Assembly: GCA_951813085.1 (NCBI GenBank)
Contig: OX638348.1
Coordinates: 3,853,627-3,917,626, forward strand
Source of the DNA: an uncultured Opitutaceae bacterium
GTDB taxonomy: Bacteria > Verrucomicrobiota > Verrucomicrobiia > Opitutales > Opitutaceae
Length of the DNA stretch: 64,000 nt
Direction: 5' to 3'
The translations under genes and the position numbers were made by a program. The notes beneath the pieces were generated by a model, which worked only from the letters and a program-made list of their open reading frames with translations, searched no databases and was not told the DNA's origin. This document shows, one piece after another, positions 26,756-36,063 of the stretch (within the stretch, counting starts at the first letter, position 1; each line of letters begins with the position of its first letter).

Positions 26756-27073
26756 TTAATCCTCGTTTCCGAATGTAGAACTTTCTAGCTCCGACCTATT
26801 TCTCCAAAACAAAATCGCAGTAACAATATTTACTATCGTCCATAGGCCTTTGTCGCCTAGGTGTATTTGAAAAATGGGGTTATAAAGGGCAGCGATGGCT
26901 CCAAATATCCACGCACTCTCAATTTTCTTCCCTTTGATGAAGCTCACCGTAAAGTAGAGAGCACCTACACACACTACCAATCTAGACAATGTGTAGTACT
27001 CATAAGGCATAGGTAATAAGCCGATGCCCATCGCAACTAGCGGGGCGATCCAGAATAATCGTTTATCTTTCAT
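26756..27073 (-). CDS. Small membrane protein, DUF6804-like
   Basis: About 105 residues from MKDKRLFWIAPLV; an ATG 30 bp upstream is possible but overlaps the nuclease gene. Four hydrophobic helices with YYTLSRLVVCVGALYF, WIFGAIAALYNPI and VNIVTAILFW match the pattern of the small DUF6804 membrane family. Function unknown. It lies within the Mrr insert and converges on mrr. Confidence 0.6.
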   Translation of the reverse strand: MKDKRLFWIAPLVAMGIGLLPMPYEYYTLSRLVVCVGALYFTVSFIKGKKIESAWIFGAIAALYNPIFQIHLGDKGLWTIVNIVTAILFWRNRSELESSTFGNED

Positions 27074-27547
27074 AAAAAACTTTGTGCGGAAAAATCTCAA
27101 CATCCATTGAGTAGTGTCTCGCCATTTCCCTTAGCCTTTCCAGGTGCTTCTCGTCACCTCTGTCTTTCAGCACAAGTACAATGCCAGCTTTCTTGCCTGT
27201 CTGCATAGCGTAGTTAAGACTCTGACCAATGGCGCCTCTGCCCATTTGTCCGCAAAGTCCACCTCAATGGCGTGGGTGTCTGTCAGGATGTCGCAGCGAG
27301 TACCGTCAGGCATAGTCACCTCAGTCTTGTCTCCGAGCTTCTTGGCATATTGCTCTTGGTAAAAGCTTTCTGGATACGTTTTGGAATAGCGAGAAGTGGA
27401 AGATCTTGGTGCAGTGGTCTGATTGTGGCAGTGATACGTTCCTGCTTTCCGATCCCAGTGTCCCCCTATTGAATCGGTTCGGCCTGAATGGGAGAAAGCC
27501 ACCTGCGTGAAACCAAGAAGGACTAGGATTAAGGAGAATAGCCTCAT
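27063..27547 (-). pseudogene. YHYH-type nuclease-like protein, frameshifted
   Basis: The first frame starts MRLFSLILVLLGFTQVAFS (signal peptide), then HSGRTDSIGGHWDRKAGTYHCH (YHYH motif) and GTRCDILTDTHAIEVDFADKWAEA. The match then continues in another frame as IGQSLNYAMQTGKKAGIVLV to the stop at 27063. Removing two bases from GAGGCGCCATTGG (near 27232) would rejoin them. The second half looks like a PD-(D/E)XK-type nuclease core. Either a pseudogene or a programmed shift; the former is more likely. Confidence 0.65.
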
Positions 27548-27612
27548 AAGTTGGAAGAGAGCTTGATAAATTCTCGATCTGGCTCACATTGGGCAACTCG
27601 ACCAAGGCCAAC

Positions 27613-27825
27613 CTAAAACGTGAAGGTGTTTCTCGGTGGGGGTGACAGATTTATTTTGACGTCACGACCTTCAAATGTTCGGAAACGAATTATAAAATGA
27701 TCTTGAGCAACGCGTTCGTAGCTTAGCTTTCGGTGTGAGCCTTCACTTATACCTTGAAAAGTTATTTTGTTTTTTTCAATTTTTGAAAGATTGAAAACGT
27801 GAGGTTTGTCCGACCGTGGACGCAT
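27613..27825 (-). CDS. Small hypothetical protein at the insert's right edge
   Basis: 70 residues. HVFNLSKIEKNKITFQGISE and LSYERVAQDHFIIRFRTFEG look like the C-terminal beta-strand part of a DUF6265-like lipocalin-type domain, but the match is weak. Its ATG lies on the insert/aldolase junction, so it is probably a 5'-truncated fragment. Confidence 0.3.
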   Translation of the reverse strand: MRPRSDKPHVFNLSKIEKNKITFQGISEGSHRKLSYERVAQDHFIIRFRTFEGRDVKINLSPPPRNTFTF

Positions 27826-27826
27826 T

Positions 27827-28199
27827 GGAGGCGCTTCCTTTTAACATCGGGCGTCCTGAGGACTATACGGTTGAGAATCTTAGCTTCGTGGTTCGCCTGG
27901 CGTCGGAATTGGGAGCAGATGTGGTCAAGACCGCCTTTCCAACAAATGGATCAGCTGACGATATGAAGCGAATCATCCAAGGATCATTGGTCCCGGTGAT
28001 CGTCCTCGGTGGCGCGGCGATGGGAGATGATGAAGCGCTTTTGACGATGGTCAGCCAATCAATGGAGGCCGGGGCGAGCGGAATCGCGATCGGAAGAAAT
28101 GTCTGGCAACATGAGAATCCTCCTGCAATTGCTTCGGCCCTAAACGCGATTGTGCATGGAGGCGTCGATGTGGAAGAAGCGCTGAAGCGGGTTGAGTAG
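27827..28199 (+). pseudogene. Class I aldolase, 3' fragment
   Basis: Continues the fragment at 25375-25790 as EALPFNIGRPEDYTVENLSF and ELGADVVKTAFPTNG (Lys of VVKTAFP is the likely Schiff-base lysine), then VPVIVLGGAAMGDDEALL and GIAIGRNVWQH (phosphate-binding loop). It lacks its own evident start. Confidence 0.85.
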
Positions 28200-28235
28200 C
28201 AGGACACTTCTACTAGGCCAATCGTCTCTTGCTTT

Positions 28236-28590
28236 TTGCAGTCACCGCCCCGACAGGTGTCGGGGCTAGGATCCCGATTGCATCGGGAAACAAGTTTCAG
28301 CGGAGCTGAAAATAAGGTCAGCTCTGCACGTTATCGAACCTGCTCCCGGCTCGGCGGGATCCCTGTAAGAACAAACCCATTGTCTCGCAGAGACATCCAT
28401 TCCCGTCTTGCGAATCGGGACGGGACAAGCGCAAGCGTTGTTAGAAATATCATTGTTAACATCGCTCTCTGCGTTCGCTCGTTCCCTCGCCCGTGATGCG
28501 GAATCGGGAATTAGGTTTCAGCGAAGCTGAAAATAGGGCTCATCATGCCGCCCTGAAAGGGCATCATGCGAGCGCAGCGAATCCTGTTTT
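28236..28590. repeat. Dispersed repeat B, copy 4 (composite)
   Basis: The 410 bp gap between the aldolase fragment and the AGCS symporter is filled with repeat B material: gtttcagcggagctgaaaat, ggcgggatccctgt, cattgttaacatcgctc, gtttcagcgaagctgaaaat and ccctgaaagggcatcatgcg. Segments occur in both orientations relative to 15590-16016. No coding capacity was seen. Confidence 0.75.
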
Positions 28591-28612
28591 TAAAATACAA
28601 TCTCGTTCTCGT

Positions 28613-30040
28613 CTACTTCCAGAGATCCGGATTCGTTATTCCAATATCGGACGACTTGAACGTAGGATCTTTCCCATCGGCTTTTTGGGCTTCGTAGTCC
28701 TTGAGACATTTCAAGGCGGGCCTGCTGAGCAATAGTATCGCTATAATGTTCAACCAGGCCATAAGGCCCACGCCGATATCGCCTAACGCCCAAGCAAGGC
28801 TCGCCTCACGCAAGGTACCGAAATAAATAACCAGCAAGAATAGTACACGCAGAACAAGGACCGCTTTGCGACGGATCGCGCTATCTTCCCATAGGTAAGC
28901 TACGGTCGATTCCGTGAAATAGTAGTACGCCATAAGTGTCGTAAATGCGAAGAAGAATAGGGAGACGGCGACGAATCCACTACCGTAATTGGGAAACAGC
29001 GATTCAACGGCGGCCTGGGTAAATGCAGGGCCATCGCTTATGCCTGGGAGATTGTCCACGATGAACCCGCCGGAGGGATCGACAACGTTGTAGGAGCCGG
29101 TGATTAGGATCATGACAGCAGTGGCGGTACATACGAACCAAGTATCGAAGTACACCGAGAACGCCTGCACGAGCCCTTGCTTGGCGGGGTGACTCACCTC
29201 GGCAGCAGCCGCTGCCATAGGTCCTGTGCCTTGGCCTGCCTCGTTTGAATAGATCCCCCGTTTGACGCCCCACTTGATGGCCATGCCGATCATGCCTCCA
29301 AATGCAGAGCTGGAGTTGAATGCGCTCGCAAAGATGAGGCTAAACACTTCGGGGAGCTTTGCGGCGTTCGCTAGTATGATGACGATCGCGACGATTATAT
29401 AGCCTACTGCCATGAAGGGAACTAGCCACTGGGCCACGTGGCCGATGCGCTTGAAGCCTCCAAATATTATCAGTCCGAGCAAAGCAATGACCACGATGCC
29501 GCTGATCTTGGGATCGATGCTGAAAGCGTTCTCCATCGCCGCTCCGATATTGTTCGATTGAACGCCTGGCAGAAAAAGCCCAGTTCCAATAATCGTGGAT
29601 ATTGCGAAAAGAATTCCGTACCATTTTTGCTTTAGGCCTTTTTCGATGTAGTAGGCCGGGCCTCCACGAAATTGCCCGTCGCGCTCCACTTTGTAAATCT
29701 GCGCGAGAGTGGACTCAACAAAGGCGGAGCCCGCTCCGAGAAATGCGATTGCCCACATCCAGAAAACGGCTCCGGGACCTCCCATCGCGATCGCTGTGGC
29801 GACGCCTGCGATATTGCCGATGCCGACACGTCCGGAAACGGCTAGGGCGAAGGCTTGGAATGAGGAGAGGCCCCGCGCGGATTCGCGCCCCCTGAACAAA
29901 TAGGTCGCCATGTCCTTGATATGACGAACTTGCAGGAAGCGTGTGGCGATGGAGAAGTAGAGTCCGGCAATCAGGCAAAGGCCTACCAGAGCGTTGCTCC
30001 AGATGAGGTCGACGAGAGTGTTTACGATTGATTCTATCAT
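28613..30040 (-). CDS. Sodium:alanine/glycine symporter (AGCS family)
   Basis: 475 residues from MIESIVNTLVDLIWSN. A longer in-frame start adds 40 residues unlike the family and is rejected. Family motifs: FQAFALAVSGRVGIGNIAGVA (AGCS signature), GGPGAVFWMW, EAGQGTGPMAAAAAE and a long C-terminal helix set. About 11 helices expected. It imports alanine or glycine with sodium or H+. Confidence 0.93.
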   Translation of the reverse strand: MIESIVNTLVDLIWSNALVGLCLIAGLYFSIATRFLQVRHIKDMATYLFRGRESARGLSSFQAFALAVSGRVGIGNIAGVATAIAMGGPGAVFWMWAIAFLGAGSAFVESTLAQIYKVERDGQFRGGPAYYIEKGLKQKWYGILFAISTIIGTGLFLPGVQSNNIGAAMENAFSIDPKISGIVVIALLGLIIFGGFKRIGHVAQWLVPFMAVGYIIVAIVIILANAAKLPEVFSLIFASAFNSSSAFGGMIGMAIKWGVKRGIYSNEAGQGTGPMAAAAAEVSHPAKQGLVQAFSVYFDTWFVCTATAVMILITGSYNVVDPSGGFIVDNLPGISDGPAFTQAAVESLFPNYGSGFVAVSLFFFAFTTLMAYYYFTESTVAYLWEDSAIRRKAVLVLRVLFLLVIYFGTLREASLAWALGDIGVGLMAWLNIIAILLLSRPALKCLKDYEAQKADGKDPTFKSSDIGITNPDLWK

Positions 30041-30214
30041 GCGGGGAGCGTGGATTGAGGGCCTTGCGCGATTGTCGAAGGCATTAAAAACCATCTTCGT
30101 TCCGAGTCGAGGGGCAATCGCGAGAGCTGTTTCCAGGCAGCTCGCAATTATCAGTTGCAATCCCGCTTCTTACGGGTTTCGATTTGCTTCGAAACGCAAG
30201 CTTGATAGTTCATT

Positions 30215-31117
30215 ATGAGTACACGAATAGGATTTGTCGGCGTGGGCCGAATGGGGGCGAATATGGCCCGTCATTTGAAATTGGATTGCCAATACCAGGT
30301 GTCGGCAATCTACGATATTAATCGGGACTTCGCTGCGGAGCTGGCAAGTGAGTTGGAGAGTCAAGCGTACGAGTCATTGTCCGAAGTGACGGCGAATGCG
30401 GACGCAATAATTACTGTGGTTACGGACGATGCTGCGATGAGGGCGATATTCCTGGAAGGCGATGATACGCTTCTCGCGAATTCGTCAGGAAAAATATTCA
30501 TCAACTGCGCGACGCTATCGCCGGCTATCCACCGAGAAGTGTCTGCTGCTGCAGAGAACGCAGGAGCCCAGGCGCTCGAAGCCTGTATGGCCTCTAGCAT
30601 CAGTCACGCCCGTGAAGGGCAGCTTTATCTGATGGTATCGGGTGATGGCGGAGCGTTCGATACAACTCGCTCATTGCTCGAAGACCTGAGCGTCAAGCTC
30701 CGCTTTATCGAAGGAGGCGCTGGACGCGCCTCTGAAGTTAAGGCCCTCGTGAACATGGTTATGAACATTAATACTGCAGGACTAGCCGAAGGGCTGGGAC
30801 TGGCGCAAGCGCTCGGTCACGATCTGGAGATGATCTGCGAGGTATTTTCTCAAACCGGCGCCAATTCACGTGTACTGGAAACCGATTCAGAAGATATGAT
30901 CGCTCGCGATCACGAATGCTGGTTTTCCGCCTCCCATGCTGCAAAAGACTCAGGCATCGCTCAAGGGCTAGCTGCGGAAAAAGGAATCTCCTTGCCACTG
31001 AACGATGCGACCAAAGCGCAATACGACAAGATGACCGCGGAAGGATTAGGAGAACTCGACAAGTCGGGCATCACGGAACTTACTTTTCCCGGACGTCACA
31101 ACTCTGCTGATACGTAG
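30215..31117 (+). CDS. NAD(P)-dependent 3-hydroxyisobutyrate dehydrogenase-family enzyme
   Basis: A 300-residue protein. The N-terminal Rossmann loop is GFVGVGRMGANMARHL; VTDDAAMRAIFLE and FINCATLSPAIHREV follow, the beta-hydroxyacid dehydrogenase pattern. EGGAGRASEVKALVNMV carries the conserved Lys (K in SEVKALVN). Such enzymes oxidise beta-hydroxyacids or reduce tartronate semialdehyde. Substrate not determined. Confidence 0.9.
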   Translation: MSTRIGFVGVGRMGANMARHLKLDCQYQVSAIYDINRDFAAELASELESQAYESLSEVTANADAIITVVTDDAAMRAIFLEGDDTLLANSSGKIFINCATLSPAIHREVSAAAENAGAQALEACMASSISHAREGQLYLMVSGDGGAFDTTRSLLEDLSVKLRFIEGGAGRASEVKALVNMVMNINTAGLAEGLGLAQALGHDLEMICEVFSQTGANSRVLETDSEDMIARDHECWFSASHAAKDSGIAQGLAAEKGISLPLNDATKAQYDKMTAEGLGELDKSGITELTFPGRHNSADT

Positions 31118-31161
31118 CGATTACGAGTGGACGCCTTAAACCCTAAAATAGATAATAAGAT

Positions 31162-31599
31162 ATGAGCAAAATTGTTCCCATGATTAGTTCAGGAGTCGCC
31201 GGTCCCCTAGGCGTTCTTCACCTGCCACGTTTTTGGCAGAAGGTCTCCTTGGAGGCAGTAGGCAAATTACACGACGACTATCCTGCTTGCGGAGCAGGAT
31301 TCGATCAAATGACCTTGGACGCGCTTGGCTTGGACAAGGATGCGACGCTGGATTACATCAAGTCCAGCAAACCGAGCTATTTCGAATTCGAAGCTTGGGT
31401 AAAGTCGAATATGAATGCTGATGCGGATGTAGACGCCCACAATGCAGCCGTAACGGGCTATATCCATGACGACGGCACTCGAAGCGAAGTATTTGGAGCT
31501 GCGGGTCTATCCGATGACAGCTGTTCCCACCGCGATGCTGTAAACCTCAATAATGCAGACGACTGGACGATTTTCCATCAGCAGGAGATCGCTGGCTGA
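31162..31599 (+). CDS. DUF5069 family protein
   Basis: A 145-residue protein opening VPMISSGVAGPLGVLHLPRF and FWQKVSLEAVGKLHDDY, then FDQMTLDALGLDKDATLDYI and YFEFEAWVKSN, matching the DUF5069 family common in Verrucomicrobia. Function unknown. It follows the dehydrogenase by 44 bp on the same strand and may be co-transcribed. Confidence 0.8.
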   Translation: MSKIVPMISSGVAGPLGVLHLPRFWQKVSLEAVGKLHDDYPACGAGFDQMTLDALGLDKDATLDYIKSSKPSYFEFEAWVKSNMNADADVDAHNAAVTGYIHDDGTRSEVFGAAGLSDDSCSHRDAVNLNNADDWTIFHQQEIAG

Positions 31600-31613
31600 A
31601 CCAATCGGTCCTG

Positions 31614-32091
31614 TTAGCCAGGAAGATTGATTCCTTCTGTTTCGGGAGTGAGCGAGATGCTCGCGACCGCTTTAAAGATATCCGAGACATAGACCAGTCC
31701 TTCAACGCAGCCTGATTCTATTACCGGAATGCACTCGAATTCGCCTTCGCTAGCCATGAGCATCAAGCGGGCTAGCGATCGGTTGATTGGGATTTAGAAT
31801 CGTGTCCACGGTTTCGCTCAGATTCGTTTCCGCGTGAGCGGTGAAAGCTGATTTAGAGGGTTCATCGTTGCTTTCCCATTTTCCGACGAGCCCGATGGCG
31901 AGCTGGCTCGGGGTCGCAATTCCGGCAAACTCGCCTTCCTGGTCGATTATGACAATCGCTCCCGTATCGTACTTCTTCTGCTCTCCATGCAAGAGGATGC
32001 CCAACGTTTCACGAAGCGTATTTTCGGCGCTGATACGAAGGAATCGCTTCGTCATCAAATCTCTGGCACGTGTCATTGTCATAGCAATCAA
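31614..32091 (-). pseudogene. CBS-domain protein, frameshifted
   Basis: The first CBS motif (ARDLMTKRFLRISAENTLRE ... GAIVIIDQEGEFAGIATPSQ) is intact. In the second, the frame reads NPNQPIASPLDAHG-stop; dropping one C near 31768 gives RLMLMASEGEFECIPVIESG, VEGLVYVSDIFKAV and a stop at 31614. The gene starts 12 bp after the SulP stop on the same strand, so it was probably a regulatory partner of that permease. It may be a real mutation or a sequence error. Confidence 0.75.
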
Positions 32092-32102
32092 GTCTCGACG
32101 TC

Positions 32103-34379
32103 TTAGGCCTTGGGAAGCTCCTCTTCCGGGTTGAAGTTCAAGGCGGCGCCGAGTCCGACAATGAGTCCGATGGGAGAGATCATTGCGATCAAGCGATCTT
32201 CATCATCGCAGACTGGAATGGTTTGCATGGCCTCGTCTCTGGAAAGCTGGAGCAGAGACTCGAGCGATGTATCTGTCCGAGCGCTTGAGAGGTTGGCTCG
32301 CGCCGTAGCGTCAATCTGTTCCGAGAATCTCATTCGCACGGCCTTTCCCAGCGCATCGTCATCCATGGCATCTGCGGTTTTGGAATCGATTTTCTTGCTA
32401 AGGGAGTGGAGGACATTCCACAAGGTGAGCTCGGAATCGAGCTTACCTTCAGTATTTTGCAGGAACAAGGGTTGGGAGGCTTTGCTCTTCGATTGCTTAA
32501 GCATTTCAGACAGCAGCCAAACGGCTTCACGGATCTGATGCTGGTTGCCAAATTTAAGGGCCCGTTTCGATAGGATATTCGAAGCGATTATGTTCGAATC
32601 GGGAGAGGCAACTGCTTGCGATGGCATGTTGTCGCGTCGGCGTTCCATCTCAACGATACTCCAAGCTCGCGCAAGGGCGAGTTCCATGGATTGAAACAAC
32701 TTGTTGTCCGCGTAAAACAAGTTCTGTTCGCCGATTAGCCTTCTCAATCCCGACCCGGTCATGATCTGCTTCAAGCCCTCCTCGATGCCGCAAACGACCA
32801 GCTGCAAGTTGCGAGATTTCAGGATCTCATCGAAGCGCTCTAGGATAGCCATAGCGGTGCTCCCGACCGCTCTGAGTCGCTTCATGCGAAGGATCACGAC
32901 GCGCGTCTTTGGCGTAATGCACTCAAGGAGTTCGTAGTCCAGATCTTCGGCGGCGGCGAAATAGAGATCGCCCTCCATATTTACGATGACTACTTCCGAT
33001 GGCGGCGCGCGATTGAAAGGTACCTCGTCAAATCCGGAATCGGCTCGAGGCACGAATTGCGTAAGGTCGATTTGGCCCGTTACGCGCAGAAGCAACGCGA
33101 TCGATAGGAAAACTCCGACGAAAACGGCGTACTCAAGCGGTAGTATCAATGTCGATACGAGTGTTCCGAATAGGACTATTTTAGAATGCTTGCTGGATCT
33201 CCAGGTGATGAGAAGCCGACGTTTGTCGACCATGGTGTAAGCAATCACGATCAAGATACCAGCTAGGCTCGCTTTGGGAATATAATTGGCGATAGGCGCG
33301 AACAGTAGAATGGTAGCGCCCGTCCAAAATGCGGAAAATATGGCGGCCATGCGGGTCTTGCCGCCGGACTTGTAGCACACGGCCGTTCGCGTGAAGGATC
33401 CGGATCCCGCGAAGCTGGAGAAGAATGACCCGACGAGATTGCCGGCGCCTTGGCCGATGAATTCACGGTTGAAGTCCAGCCGCTGACCTGATTGAGCGGC
33501 GATGGCGCGAGCGATGGAGGCCGCTTCTATCAGGCCCAGAATGGCTAGGGCGGCTGCGCCTATGCCGAGTTCGCGTGTGAGTTCGAACGGGGGCGGGGCG
33601 ATAAGTTGGGGAAAGTGAAAGAGATTCAGCGAGGCTGAGATCGGCTCGATGTCCTTTACGATCTCGATTTTTCCGGCACCCATCTCTGGCAAATGCCATC
33701 CTAGGAAATAGGCGAGCGATCCGGAGATTAGTATCCCGATTAGCGCTCCGGGGATACGCGGGTTCAATAGGGGAAGAAAAATGACGCAAAGCGCTGTCGC
33801 GACTCCGAGGATTAGCGCCAAATAGTTCGCTTCCGGCAACGCTTGAGCCGTATAGGACAGCACCTGGAAAAAATGCTCGGGGCGCTCGTGCAGCTGAATC
33901 CCGAGCAGGTTCTGGATTTGGTTGGCGGCGATCAATATCCCGGCGCCAGCGGTGAATCCTACGACCACCGAATGGGAAACATAGCGTATGATGCCACCCA
34001 GCCTGAGAAGGCCAAACGAGAGTTGGATAAAGCCGGTGAGGAAGGTGAGCAGGAGAACAATCTCAAGCAGTCCATAGCCATACTTTTCCGGCAGGTGAGC
34101 CGTGAGGCTGAGTATCACCATGCAAATCGCATTGGTGGGTCCGGTCACCAAGTGGCTTGAACTTCCCAGCAGCGCCGAGACAACGCAGGTAACCATGGCG
34201 GTGTACAATCCCCAAACGGGTGGAAGGCCGGCGATCAAGGCGTAGGCCATCGCCTGCGGCACTCCCATTACGGCGACGGTCAATCCGGAAACGGCATCCG
34301 CTCTCAGCTCTGATTTACGATACCGATGCAATCTTGGTCCGATATCGGAGAAAGAGAGGTTTGGGAAAGGACTTGGCAT
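32103..34379 (-). CDS. SulP-family anion permease with STAS and CBS-like domains
   Basis: A 758-residue protein. The membrane part shows the SulP signature (DAVSGLTVAVMGVPQAMAYA, LIAGLPPVWGLYTAM, LLGSSSHLVTGPTNA) and GQGAGNLVGSFFSSFAGSGS. A STAS domain lies around residues 450-570 (VVIVNMEGDLYFAAAEDLDY, LRMKRLRAVGSTAMAILERF). The C-terminal section ends in a CBS-like repeat (LSRDEAMQTIPVCDDEDRLI). It probably imports sulfate or bicarbonate with sodium or H+; the cysC and cysDN genes elsewhere make sulfate plausible. Confidence 0.92.
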   Translation of the reverse strand: MPSPFPNLSFSDIGPRLHRYRKSELRADAVSGLTVAVMGVPQAMAYALIAGLPPVWGLYTAMVTCVVSALLGSSSHLVTGPTNAICMVILSLTAHLPEKYGYGLLEIVLLLTFLTGFIQLSFGLLRLGGIIRYVSHSVVVGFTAGAGILIAANQIQNLLGIQLHERPEHFFQVLSYTAQALPEANYLALILGVATALCVIFLPLLNPRIPGALIGILISGSLAYFLGWHLPEMGAGKIEIVKDIEPISASLNLFHFPQLIAPPPFELTRELGIGAAALAILGLIEAASIARAIAAQSGQRLDFNREFIGQGAGNLVGSFFSSFAGSGSFTRTAVCYKSGGKTRMAAIFSAFWTGATILLFAPIANYIPKASLAGILIVIAYTMVDKRRLLITWRSSKHSKIVLFGTLVSTLILPLEYAVFVGVFLSIALLLRVTGQIDLTQFVPRADSGFDEVPFNRAPPSEVVIVNMEGDLYFAAAEDLDYELLECITPKTRVVILRMKRLRAVGSTAMAILERFDEILKSRNLQLVVCGIEEGLKQIMTGSGLRRLIGEQNLFYADNKLFQSMELALARAWSIVEMERRRDNMPSQAVASPDSNIIASNILSKRALKFGNQHQIREAVWLLSEMLKQSKSKASQPLFLQNTEGKLDSELTLWNVLHSLSKKIDSKTADAMDDDALGKAVRMRFSEQIDATARANLSSARTDTSLESLLQLSRDEAMQTIPVCDDEDRLIAMISPIGLIVGLGAALNFNPEEELPKA

Positions 34380-34444
34380 GAAAGCGGAGAGATCCGGAAA
34401 CGTGATACTGGCGCTACTCGATTCGTTGCGGCATGCAAGTCAGA

Positions 34445-35596
34445 CTAGTCCCGCTTCGCATTGCCTTGAGCCTTCAGTTCGTTCGCAACCTTGTCTAGAA
34501 AATCGGGCGTTATGAAATCCATCCCATGCCCAGGAGTATCGAGCGGCGCAACCTGGGCGCCCTTGATTAGACGCATCGTTTCTGCGGGAGCGTATTCGCT
34601 GAGCCAACGGTGAACTTGATGGTTCTCAACTGAATCGCAATTGGGGATCGACGCTCCGAAATGGATGCTTGTTGAAAAGAGGCAGACGCCATTGGCTGCG
34701 TGCAAGGTGCAGGGCAAGTCATTCACTTCTGCAAGGGCGGCGATCTTTCGAGCTTCCGTAATACCGCCGCAGGCGCATAGATCGAAGTGCACAAACTCGG
34801 CGGCCCGCTGTTGAATGAGCTCCTGATAAGCGCGGATGCCGTACAGCGACTCGTTCGCGCAAACGGGAATGTCTCCGCTCGTATTCAGTATGGCATGTCC
34901 TTTCGTATCCGAAAGCGCCACAGGCGACTCGAACCAGTAGACGTCGAGGTCTCGCGCCTTTCGCGCAATCTGAAGCGCTTGGGGGACGGAATAGGCATGC
35001 AGCGCGTCGATCATCAGACGCGCGTCTCCGCCGATCGCTTCTCGCGCGGCAGCGATCCGTTCCAGTTCCTCCTGCTCCGAAAGAGCGCCGATCTTGATTT
35101 TAACGCCCTTGAATCCGTCCTCGATATAGCCACCCAGCTCGCTTTTGAGTCCGTCAACGCCTTTCCCTTTTTGATAGAGGCCTCCGCTGGCATAAGTATA
35201 GACCGAATCCGAGTGGGCGCCTAGCAATTGGGAAAGTGGGACATTAAGCGCTTTAGCGCGAAGATCCCAAAGCGCGATATCCAAGCCGCTCAGCGCGTTT
35301 ACCACGATTCCCTCGAGCGTACCGATGGGGGCAAGCCCCGCGATCTTTTGGCGAATACGCTCGATTGCATGCGGGTCTTCTCCTTCAACGACCGGAGCGA
35401 AGTCATTGTTGATCATATCGACAACCGAACGGGTCGGGCCATAGAAAGACCAGAGCTCGCCGACGCCAAAGGTATCTTTCTCAGTCTCCACAAAGACGTA
35501 CACGATCTCCTTTTGGTGGAATACTAGGGCAGGATTCCACACGTCTCCACCCATAGGAAAGTCCACTTGCTTAGCGTAGAGGCGTTTGATCTTCAT
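34445..35596 (-). CDS. Mandelate racemase/muconate lactonizing-type enolase superfamily enzyme
   Basis: 383 residues from MKIKRLYAKQVDF; an ATG 75 bp upstream adds unmatched residues. The N-terminal capping domain is followed by GFKGVKIKIG (the KxK base), RLMIDALHAY (first metal Asp), VYWFESPVA (Glu) and VCANESLYG (Glu). TLHAANGVCLF supplies a candidate His. This arrangement fits the mandelate racemase subgroup, often acid-sugar dehydratases. It could handle a uronate or aldonate from the local polysaccharides. Confidence 0.88.
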   Translation of the reverse strand: MKIKRLYAKQVDFPMGGDVWNPALVFHQKEIVYVFVETEKDTFGVGELWSFYGPTRSVVDMINNDFAPVVEGEDPHAIERIRQKIAGLAPIGTLEGIVVNALSGLDIALWDLRAKALNVPLSQLLGAHSDSVYTYASGGLYQKGKGVDGLKSELGGYIEDGFKGVKIKIGALSEQEELERIAAAREAIGGDARLMIDALHAYSVPQALQIARKARDLDVYWFESPVALSDTKGHAILNTSGDIPVCANESLYGIRAYQELIQQRAAEFVHFDLCACGGITEARKIAALAEVNDLPCTLHAANGVCLFSTSIHFGASIPNCDSVENHQVHRWLSEYAPAETMRLIKGAQVAPLDTPGHGMDFITPDFLDKVANELKAQGNAKRD

Positions 35597-35740
35597 GGAA
35601 TTAATTTTAAGTCGGAGGGCTCTTTTCGTGGGAAAGCGCTGATAATGGAGAGGCGCGCGCGAGAATGACAAGCGCGATCCCTTGGGTATCGGTCGGAATA
35701 CGATTGAAAGGAGAGGAGGGCTCCCTTTTTAAAGTCCAGG

Positions 35741-36055
35741 ATGGACGAATCGGAAAAACGCCAGAAAGCGTGGGTTGGGGATGCGGTATTGGCTCTATAT
35801 GCGCGCGAGTGGATATTGAAGCAGTCGGATACCTCTGCCGGGAATCGTATCGATGTTTTTACGGGAATGACATCCAACCGTTTTCTCGCATGCCTGGGAG
35901 AGCCGACTCTGGTTGAAGCAAAAATCGGACACGTCTACGAGAATGAAGGATTGGAGAAAGCGTATTCCTACATTGACGAGGAAATTCTGCCTGTATTCAA
36001 GAAGCAAAGACGAAATTGGCTAAAAAGCGCCAAGAGCTACCGTGACCGAAAATAG
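35741..36055 (+). CDS. RNase III-like small protein
   Basis: A 104-residue single-domain protein. KAWVGDAVLALYAREWIL resembles the RNase III signature (compare LGDAVL), and MTSNRFLACLG and AKIGHVYENEGLEKAYSYID match the second half of the domain. It lacks a double-stranded RNA-binding domain, as Mini-III nucleases do. The usual ERLEFLGD is altered to KRQKAWVGD, so catalytic activity is uncertain. Confidence 0.65.
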   Translation: MDESEKRQKAWVGDAVLALYAREWILKQSDTSAGNRIDVFTGMTSNRFLACLGEPTLVEAKIGHVYENEGLEKAYSYIDEEILPVFKKQRRNWLKSAKSYRDRK

Positions 36056-36063
36056 TTAACTCG

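Larger units (their letters stand above)
25791..27826. mobile_element. 2,036 bp Mrr-bearing insert in the aldolase gene
   Basis: Deleting 25791-27826 joins GT to G, gives GTG-GAG-GCG and restores ...SIPVIV-EALPFNIGRPED in one frame. The junction is ambiguous by a single T. No terminal inverted repeats, no target duplication longer than 1 bp and no transposase or integrase were seen. The insert holds mrr, a DUF6804-like membrane protein, a frameshifted YHYH nuclease-like gene and a small frame. The mode of insertion is unknown. Confidence 0.8.

Noticed and set aside
27321..27611. 96-residue minus-strand frame in the Mrr insert
   Set aside because: It overlaps the YHYH nuclease-like gene in another frame and shows no motif.
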